Below, piece after piece: positions 52,139-58,562 of a stretch of 58,562 nucleotides of DNA; position 1 is the stretch's first letter, and each line of letters starts with the position of its first letter. Origin of the DNA: Mesotaenium endlicherianum (taxonomy: Eukaryota > Streptophyta > Zygnematophyceae > Zygnematales > Mesotaeniaceae). Where the stretch lies: contig WELA01009535.1 in the NCBI GenBank assembly GCA_009602735.1, positions 150,146 to 208,707 on the forward strand, read 5' to 3'. The position numbers and the translations under genes were made by a program. The notes beneath the pieces are model-generated. The model did not search any database. It saw only the letters and a list, made by a program, of their open reading frames with translations, and was not told where the DNA came from.

Positions 52139-53086
52139 ATTGCTGCGTAAAAGCGGGTGTGGGCGACAGAAAATGTTCCATCATTTCCTATAAAATTATG
52201 AATTCAGTTTTGCATTGTGACCTTCCTCTGTGCATCCATCTGGTCCAGCACTTTCAGGTGCTGCTTTTGAGATGTAGTGAATGTTTGATGCTTGTGGCAT
52301 AGGCTTTGTCCGTGTTGTGGCTGAAGCAGTACAGAGTAATGCGAAGCGAACATTATTAGAAGTACAAGTCAGTCATGAATAAGGTGACATGCCTTGCTGA
52401 AGTGTACAGAGCTGGCATGGCCTTAAAGTAGTAATTGCTGCACTAGAAAGTAGGCACCAGAGGTCAAAACTGCTGTTTGAATCGAGCTCACTCTACATAA
52501 TCCGAGGATGTCCACTGAGGAGGAGCGTCACCAGTCAATTTTTGTCTAGTGACCTGTTGGTCATGGTCAAGAGTGATAATAACTTGAAACTTCTTTCTTA
52601 CAGCTAACATGGGGCGAAAGAATGGCAGAAGGGCTCAGAACCCAAGGCTACCTTCTCTAGCCAAGGACAAGGTTGAGGCCATGATGTGCCGTACAGAAAT
52701 GTGAACCATAAAAAGCGTGCGACCAAAAAAAAGTCGACAAATGTACCCGATGTGATTGTGAGGAAGGAACAGGTTAAGGCACCTACTATCAAAGAGCAAC
52801 ACCCTCTTCCACAAAACTTGTGTCTGTGTCCCCACGAGCTTTTCTGTAGTACGCCGTCAGTGCCTGCATGAAAATTGCATCCAGGTTGAAGAAAAAGCAT
52901 CAGGACTACTGAGCTGTCCCCAAGGACATAATGAGCGTAGCCCAATGCATTTACTCGATGGCATGTGGGACTACAATTGGCACCACCAACACTTGTTAAC
53001 TGCGGCGCAAGGTGCTTGATCCTGGTGTTTCAACCCGGCTGTGAAATAAGCTTGTCGTCATTTAATCAACCGGGAACGAGCTACCA
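52139..53086. other. Convergent intergenic region, RF1 / ABA4
   Basis: About 950 bp. It contains a possibly decayed coding stretch at 52610-52870 (see separate entry); otherwise nothing recognised. Confidence 0.5.
52610..52870 (+). pseudogene. Possible broken coding stretch, basic protein, unrecognised
   Basis: After a splice-like TTCTTACAG, an ATG (52610) opens a very basic frame ('MGRKNGRRAQNPRLPSLAKD') that stops after 31 residues. An overlapping frame one base away continues in similar style ('VPYRNVNHKKRATKKK') for about 60 residues. The change of frame without an intron signal suggests a frameshifted remnant, or a sequencing error in a small basic nuclear-type protein. It could also be chance in an A-rich region. 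Confidence 0.25.
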
Positions 53087-53266
53087 CTATGCTGCGAGCA
53101 TCCTCCTTCTCTCCAGTAACTTGGCCCAAAGAAGTGCGATGATGATCACGTAAAGCCACATGTTGGGCACAAACAAAGAGCCACTTCTGAGGAACGGCTT
53201 GAGAATGCTTGCCGACCCCAGCAGACTTGCATAAGTTCACGTGGTTCATTCTCGTACCAGGTTTGC

Positions 53267-53306
<40 letters not shown>

Positions 53307-55225
53307 GAGGAGGAGGAGGAGGAGGCTTGGATACCTTGGTGATGGCGTGACAGGTGATGCCGATGGGGCCAAACATGAGGCACAGGACAAGAGAATGGCG
53401 CGTCTCCACTTTGTGCATGAGACCATCCAAAAATACATGTCTGCAAGCCCAACTCGCCAGAGGAACTGTGAGCCCTCGAAACAATTGGCAGCTCAGAAAC
53501 CTCCCCAAGGAACTGCGTGATGCAAGTTGGCAGAAAGAAACGGCAGGTACTTGCCCACAAAGTAGAGCACTTGCAGCAGGCTGGAAGCAAACGAGGGAGG
53601 GGAAGGGGAGAGCGAAAGGATGTTAAAGCGTCTTCCTGAGTGAGTCCTTACCGGCCCGCAAAGAGGTCTACCGCGAGCAAGTGAATCCACGCAGACGCCA
53701 CTGTGAGAGTGCTGGAGAACATCCGGGTGATGCCAGGAAGCTGCGGAAAGTGTCCAACAACGCCATCATTTTCCCTTCGCAGGCCAGTCAGTCAAACCGT
53801 CCGTCCGTCAGTCAGTCAGTCATCAGTCAATCTAGCTGAGTTGAGAGGACCACCTTGCTGTGCATCAGATGTCTCCTGAGGCGGTGCCCCTTCGCCAAAT
53901 TTATGAGGCAGGTGTTGCTGCTGCAATCAAACCGTGAAGTGCTTCACACTGATCGTACAGTGCAGGCAAGTTCTTTCGATGAGGAGTGTTGCTTGGGAAT
54001 AAGAGCTGCACAGGTGGTGTGGCGACGAGGGGTGCGTACCTCTGGCAGCCAATACTGGCTGGAGAACATCAGGGGCAATGTCTCGGGTCTCCACGAAAGG
54101 TAGAGCAGATATATGTACATGGCTCCTAATATAACATAAGGTATGGATGAGTCAAGCATCTTCTTAGTCTGCATCCACGAGAAGGGGAATGACATCCTTA
54201 TAAAATTGATATGAAGAGGCACCACAGGATTCCAAAGGTTGGCAAAGGTTGAATGCTATATGACCTCCGCAAAGCACCCCACTACACTGTTCTGTTGTCA
54301 GAGAGCAGAGCAGAAGCACCAGGCGACAGCGCGGGCTATTTTGATAGGGCTGGAGGCATCACTTAAGGCATGGCAGGAGAGGTCTGTGGGGCTTCTTACC
54401 ATGGGCCAATCAGGCGCAAGGATCATGCACGTGTAAAAGGGCATCACGAAGGCTGTGCCTATGGTGAAGAGGGACGCTGCTAAGTTCAGATGAGCGGAGG
54501 GGATTGGCACTGGGATGGTATGGTGGTCAAGGACTGCTCTTCAGAATGACACTCTTGGCAGAAGTCGACAGGGCAAAGAGTCTCTGTTGCCAGCTGACAA
54601 CTTGTACTGAACCGTGAAGTGCAGAAAAAATAGATGCAAGCGTAGAGAGCCACAGGAACCTGATAGCTACGGGCTTTATGTGTGAAAAACGTGCCCCCTC
54701 GCCACAACAGGAGACAATGCCACAAACTAGATGCAAAACACGAGCTCTGGAGCCCCATAGTGGCAGATGGCTCATCGTTATCCAACTGGGCTCAGAGATC
54801 AAGAACTGATGAAGAGGATACAGCATGCTGTCGTTATTGGCAGTGTGTTACCCTTCCTCCTTGGCACTTCGGGGGTCTGTTTAATGAATGACCCCTTAAA
54901 AGTAGCTTCTTCAAGTCTTCGAGTGTGAGGTCCTTGCTGCCCTGAGAGCGTTTCTAGTCTTGCCCCCTGAGGATGATGTCGTTTTTGAAGAAAACTGCGA
55001 GCAGGTACAGATGGCACACAAGCAGCCTGTACTCTTGCAGAGGAAGGCTTCACTGGCGCATTGTACACAAGAAACCCCACCTTCTGTAGCCAAACAAGAC
55101 AAAAGTGCCGAGGTAAATGTTTACTCTCAGCTATGCAACCTGCAATGAAGAAATTGTCTATCGGTTTCCCACTAACTTACCTCCGACAGAGAAGGCTGCT
55201 GAGCTGCACCCCTTATACAAAGCAT
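53087..55225 (-). CDS. ABA4: ABA4-like neoxanthin synthase (DUF4281), chloroplast membrane
   Basis: Seven exons, 55225-55181, 55083-54852, 54509-54400, 54168-54040, 53740-53652, 53440-53335 and 53197-53087, all phases matching, give 273 residues. The first ~90 residues are transit-peptide-like (basic, Ser/Ala-rich, e.g. '[18 protein letters not shown]'). The DUF4281 core reads '[20 protein letters not shown]', '[19 protein letters not shown]', '[16 protein letters not shown]', '[20 protein letters not shown]' and '[20 protein letters not shown]'. ABA4 is needed in Arabidopsis to make neoxanthin from violaxanthin, feeding photoprotection and abscisic acid synthesis. The last exon adds an extra hydrophobic helix ('[17 protein letters not shown]') and its acceptor (CTCAAG) is weak, so the C-terminus is less certain than the rest. 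Exon 1 (15 codons) rests on an ATG, a perfect GTAAGT donor and phase. Confidence 0.9.
53269..53326. repeat. CAG/GAG triplet repeat
   Basis: (AGC)n followed by (AGG)n immediately after the donor of ABA4 exon 6. Confidence 0.95.
53786..53830. repeat. CAGT / CCGT tetranucleotide repeat
   Basis: Imperfect 4-bp repeat in ABA4 intron 4. Confidence 0.85.
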
Positions 55226-55819
55226 ATTGAAGGTCCACAAACGAAGGCTAATCCGGAAAGCTTTTAGCCGCGCACACCACGCTTCAGGATCAACCTTAGA
55301 ATCAGGGATATTGCTGAATCTCTGACTTCCCACAAATCAGCTGCTTGACGCACTCCCTGGGAGGTAAGGGAGACACTGCATTAGCAACCATCCCACAGAA
55401 TGTAACGTCCCAAGAAATATTAATGAAGTTTTTCCTGAGTCACATCCTGTCAGCAGCTAGAAGCCATTGTCGAGTCTCGATAATACAACACGACAGGTAG
55501 CAATAAGTTCCATATATGAGATGCTCGTTTTCACCGTGGAGCTCGAGTGCAAAATTAAGATTGCTCAAGATCAAGCTGATCTCAGGGATGCAGCTCAAGC
55601 GATCTATAAGCGTGCGCCGGTGCCCCAGACCACCCCAGCTGACCCTAGCCCTCACTGCCGACTCCCACCCACACCAGCCCCTGGACCTTCCTGCACTGCA
55701 TGGCCTGCAGCAGCCTGCTGCATCCAAATATGAAATTTGTCCACTTCGGCGAGGAGAAAGGCTTTCATTGGTGAATGACATACGTGGGCCGTCGACGTGG
55801 AATCTGGTGCAATGAATGA

Positions 55820-55897
55820 CGTCTCGGGTGGTCTCGGGTGATCTCGAGACTCGCACTGGTCTCGCGTTGTCTTGCTATGTCTCGCTTGGTCTCCCTG
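55820..55897. repeat. 10-bp tandem repeat (GTCTCGGGTG)
   Basis: Eight units at nearly constant 10-bp spacing: GTCTCGGGTG twice, ATCTCGAGAC, TCGCACTG, GTCTCGCGTT, GTCTTGCTAT, GTCTCGCTTG, GTCTCCCTGG. It lies about 600 bp upstream of the ABA4 start. Confidence 0.9.
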
Positions 55898-56089
55898 GAC
55901 TTTCAAACCCAGGTGAAATTAGGTTGGATAAAGTTGACACCTGGTCATACCCCCGGTAAGCGCAGAATCTGGACCTTGAAGCAGAAGTGCCACTTTCTTT
56001 ACTTTAGTACGCACATTAGGATGGTATGGGTACCTGAGATTAGTCGAATGGGCCTAACCAAAGGTGTACGCAATAGAGACTAGTATGAA

Positions 56090-56660
56090 GGGTACGCGAA
56101 ACGGAGAGAGGGGTACGCAGAAAAGAGCACGAATAACCATGAGAACGAGAAATGCGACGCGAGGGTACGCACGGTGCACCCTCGCATAATGGTTGAAGGG
56201 CTACGTACGCATTGAACATTGAAATTGAGGGGTCAAGGCAAATTGAGATATTGTGGGGTGCGCAAATCTAACGATGGTTTATGGAGAATAAGACCAAATG
56301 GGAAGGAAAGATGTAAGCAAACGTGTTCATGGGATGTCCGAAATACAAGACGACAAGCATAGCTCAGGCGTACAAAAGATGAATCGTAAGGGCCTGCCTA
56401 CACAAATCGGAATGGAAAGAGCGGGACAGGCGTACGCAAAGACCGGTTGGGGGGGACTCCAACGCATACGAAAAATAGGAGACTAGGATAGGTAAGAAGT
56501 ACGTAAAACGGGACGGGATTAGGTCAAGTTTACGTGAAACGGGACGGTGTGGAATGGTCACAACTACGCTGACCGCCACTTCGGCATATGCAAGCAGGAG
56601 TAACATGGGTACGCGATGTGGAGTCGTTCTAGTTACGCAAAGAGGTCGCACTGAGATGGC
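56090..56660. repeat. Dispersed GGTACGC/TACGCAAA word field
   Basis: About a dozen occurrences of TACGC or TACGT followed by A-rich and AACGGGA words at irregular spacing, for example GGGTACGCGAAACGG, GGCGTACGCAAAG and TTTACGTGAAACGGGACGG. Reverse-complement-like words occur at 15640-16460. Confidence 0.55.
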
Positions 56661-56802
56661 GCAAACCGGATGACGAAGCAAGACCAGATTTTTGCAAAAC
56701 AGTGCGTTATTTATACAAATAAAGCGAGACAGCCCGGGAAATACACATATTTTTAAAAGAACCCATCTTCGAAGGTCCGCGAGTATGTGTTGAAATATAG
56801 AG

Positions 56803-56840
56803 GCGTGTGCAGGGCGTGTGCGGGCGGGCGTGTGCAGGGC
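56803..56840. repeat. Short GCGTGTGCAGG tandem repeat
   Basis: Three GGCGTGTGC units at spacing of 10 and 14 bp, about 390 bp upstream of the Pol I subunit start. Confidence 0.65.
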
Positions 56841-57228
56841 ATTTGACCACGCGACAAGTTTCCACTTGATAGTCGCGAAATTTCTACTAAAGTCAACGCA
56901 AGACGCCTCAAACAGGAGCTTCAATGGCATGGACGGCTGCATTACACTTGCTCGCACACATGCATTCCTTCGAACGTCAGCAAATGCCTCGCGTCTCTAG
57001 CATTTTCAACCTGACAGAAAGGGAGTGCGCAAAGTCTAGCTGTATCACTCACAGCATTTTAGCAGGCTCTTGCGTCTGGACACGATGAAGCGAGTTATAA
57101 CATGATTGAGCTGCAAGCTTCGCAACTGCACTACTGCAAGACAGTGTCATCAATGGCATGCACTCACGGGAAGAGATTGGGTAGTGTGTGCCCGTAGATA
57201 TGGAAGCTTTGATTGACATACAGCAATC

Positions 57229-58248
57229 ATGAGTAAGCAAGGGCGGCCAGAGGTACGTCTTCCTCAGTTTCGAACTCCTGCTAAATTATTGATGGAAAAG
57301 CTGCTTCGTGATTCATAAGCTGAGATCACCACTGAGATCATGAACTCGAGTAATGCTGTGGCGGTCCCTGCAGGCCGTCAGCAAGGCGATCGATGCAGTC
57401 GGATTCGGCTTCTACAGTCCTGCAGAGGTGCACGCCATTAGCGTCAAGCGCCTCACGAACCCGCAACTGTTTGACAACCTGCGGAACCCTATGCCTGATG
57501 GGCTCTATGATCCAGCTTTGGGCCCCATTGACCCCCATGGCAGGTGTGAACACCCATTAATCAAGCCCTCGCGCAGCACCGTCATGATGACATAACTGAT
57601 TGCTCACATGTGGGATATAATATACACGCGGGGAGAATAGTATCATGCTTTTGCATGCTCATAAGAGCTACACCTTTCCGCCACTATTTCAACTGATTGA
57701 TTAATGGCCAGGTTTTCATCTGGAAGGCATATTTCTGCTCAGAAGCCAAAAGGCGAGAACTTTTGTACAACAATTGGGCGTCAGAGTTCAGGGTTTTTTG
57801 GCTGAACTCAATCTGGGCCAAACTTTGACTGTGATGGACACTTGCTTATAAAACTCGATTCCAATAGTAGGGTATAAGCAGCTGTGCATTCTATGATGGT
57901 TAATGCAGTTCCATAACAACATGTGGTCCCTACCCTGGGTTCCTTCTAGAGAAGAATCTCCTGGCAGGGGGTAAGGGCTTTAGAAGCTTTCCTGCTTGGG
58001 TTGTGCCCCTGGCCGCAGCTTGTTGGCATGGATCATGAGGAAAAATAGAAAGGCCGAGGCTGAGTGTGTGCAATGGCCCCATTGGCAGCTGCACGACGTG
58101 CCGGCTTGGGTATGCCCACTGCCCGGGCCATTTTGGGCACATCGACTTGGCGCTGCCCGTGTACAACCCCCTGGTGCTGCCGGTGCTGCTCAAGCTGCTC
58201 CGCGCCACCTGCCTCAACTGCCACCACTTCAAGATGGCCTCTGCCCAG
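57229..58248 (+). CDS. NRPA1: RNA polymerase I largest subunit (RPA190/NRPA1), N-terminal part
   Basis: Three exons are visible, 57229-57252 (MSKQGRPE), 57374-57543 and about 58065-58248 (58059 is the alternative acceptor). The gene continues past the right edge. The N-terminus reads 'VGFGFYSPAEVHAISVKRL', then 'NPMPDGLYDPALGPIDPHGR', then 'SCTTCRLGYAHCPGHFGHID' with the clamp zinc ligands C-x2-C and CPGHFGH. 'VYNPLVLPVLLKLLRATCLN' follows with the second cysteine group (C-x2-C.. in CLNCHH). 'VKRLTNPQLFDNL' and 'G-L-Y-D-P-A-L-G-P' point to Pol I rather than Pol II or III. The enzyme transcribes the 45S rRNA precursor in the nucleolus. The first intron comes after only eight codons. Confidence 0.9.
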
Positions 58249-58562
58249 GTGCTCTTGCACCCTCCTGCCCCCACATGTTTCCTTGCCTCTGCCTTGCCTC
58301 TGCCTCTGCCCCTCCCCTGCCCGCCGCCCCCCTCTGCGCGCTTCTGCGCTGCCACCTCACAAGCTTCAATCTGGAAGTTTCTCGCCTACTGAGAATCGTC
58401 TTGCCACTTTGCTCAAGTTCTTAGGTATGCTCCGGGTTATGAAAACGGGGTGTCATTCACCACCGCAAGTGGCCAGGACATGGGCCACGCAAGCTTTCTT
58501 TGTCACTTCCTAGCCAAGTCTTACCCCCCCTCCCCCCTCCCCCCCTTACCTTAGGCCCCCAA
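58249..58562 (+). other. Intron of the Pol I large-subunit gene to window end
   Basis: GC-rich and pyrimidine-rich sequence with poly-C runs after the exon 3 donor (CAG|GTGCTC). I did not find the next exon. Confidence 0.6.

Larger units (their letters stand above)
55226..57228. promoter_or_regulatory. Divergent intergenic region, ABA4 / Pol I large subunit
   Basis: 2 kb holding the 10-bp GTCTCG repeat (55820-55897), a field of GGTACGC / TACGCAAA / AACGGGACGG words (about 56090-56660) and a GCGTGTGCAGG repeat (56803-56840). A short open stretch at 55467-55733 (plus) is not called. Confidence 0.5.

Noticed and set aside
55467..55733. 88-codon open frame on the plus strand upstream of ABA4
   Set aside because: The first half looks protein-like, but there is no recognisable domain, the C-terminal half is Pro-rich low complexity, and splice context is unclear.

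Overview
The window is nuclear DNA from a photosynthetic eukaryote, most likely a green alga; I cannot fix the genus. Introns have GT/AG borders throughout. Several products belong to plastids or plants: chloroplast peptide release factor 1, a CAF-type chloroplast splicing factor, ABA4/neoxanthin synthase, a plant-type CW/MBD methyl-CpG reader and an HVA22-like protein. Dinucleotide and CTG/CAG repeats are frequent, and five N gaps mark a draft assembly. I built the gene models by hand from recognisable protein segments. For nearly all of them every intron phase closes and the reading frame ends in a stop codon.

Layout from left to right: 3' end of an ATP10-like gene (+); HVA22/REEP (-); two exons of an unknown protein (+); a membrane-anchored thioredoxin (+); a complete 14-exon GH1 beta-glucosidase (-, 7988-14824); a two-lobed retropepsin-like aspartic protease with a SAP-like N-terminus (+, 16852-20059); a COA1-like cytochrome oxidase assembly factor (-); ribosomal protein eL34 (+); a CAF1-like CRM protein (-, 25184-31068); V-ATPase subunit E (-); a signal-peptide membrane protein (+); a predicted plastid membrane protein (-); a small single-exon membrane protein (+); the CW-MBD protein (-); 15-exon chloroplast RF1 (+, 44354-52138); ABA4 (-); and the 5' end of the RNA polymerase I largest subunit (+, running off the right edge).

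Genes alternate strand almost perfectly, so the window is a chain of divergent and convergent pairs. The genes do not form one pathway. Themes are organelle gene expression and energy metabolism (RF1, CAF1, ATP10, COA1), membrane and secretory functions (HVA22, V-ATPase E, thioredoxin, signal-peptide proteins), and nuclear functions (MBD, Pol I, eL34).

The most unusual signals are: (i) different degenerate tandem repeats, each with a unit of about 10 bp, in most intergenic regions upstream of genes and in none of the convergent ones I inspected; (ii) the SAP plus double-retropepsin protein whose second lobe has DMG in place of DTG/DSG; (iii) sharp base-composition changes inside single genes (GH1, RF1, CAF1); (iv) an exact 405-bp duplication of one CAF1 exon next to N gaps, which is almost certainly an assembly error.
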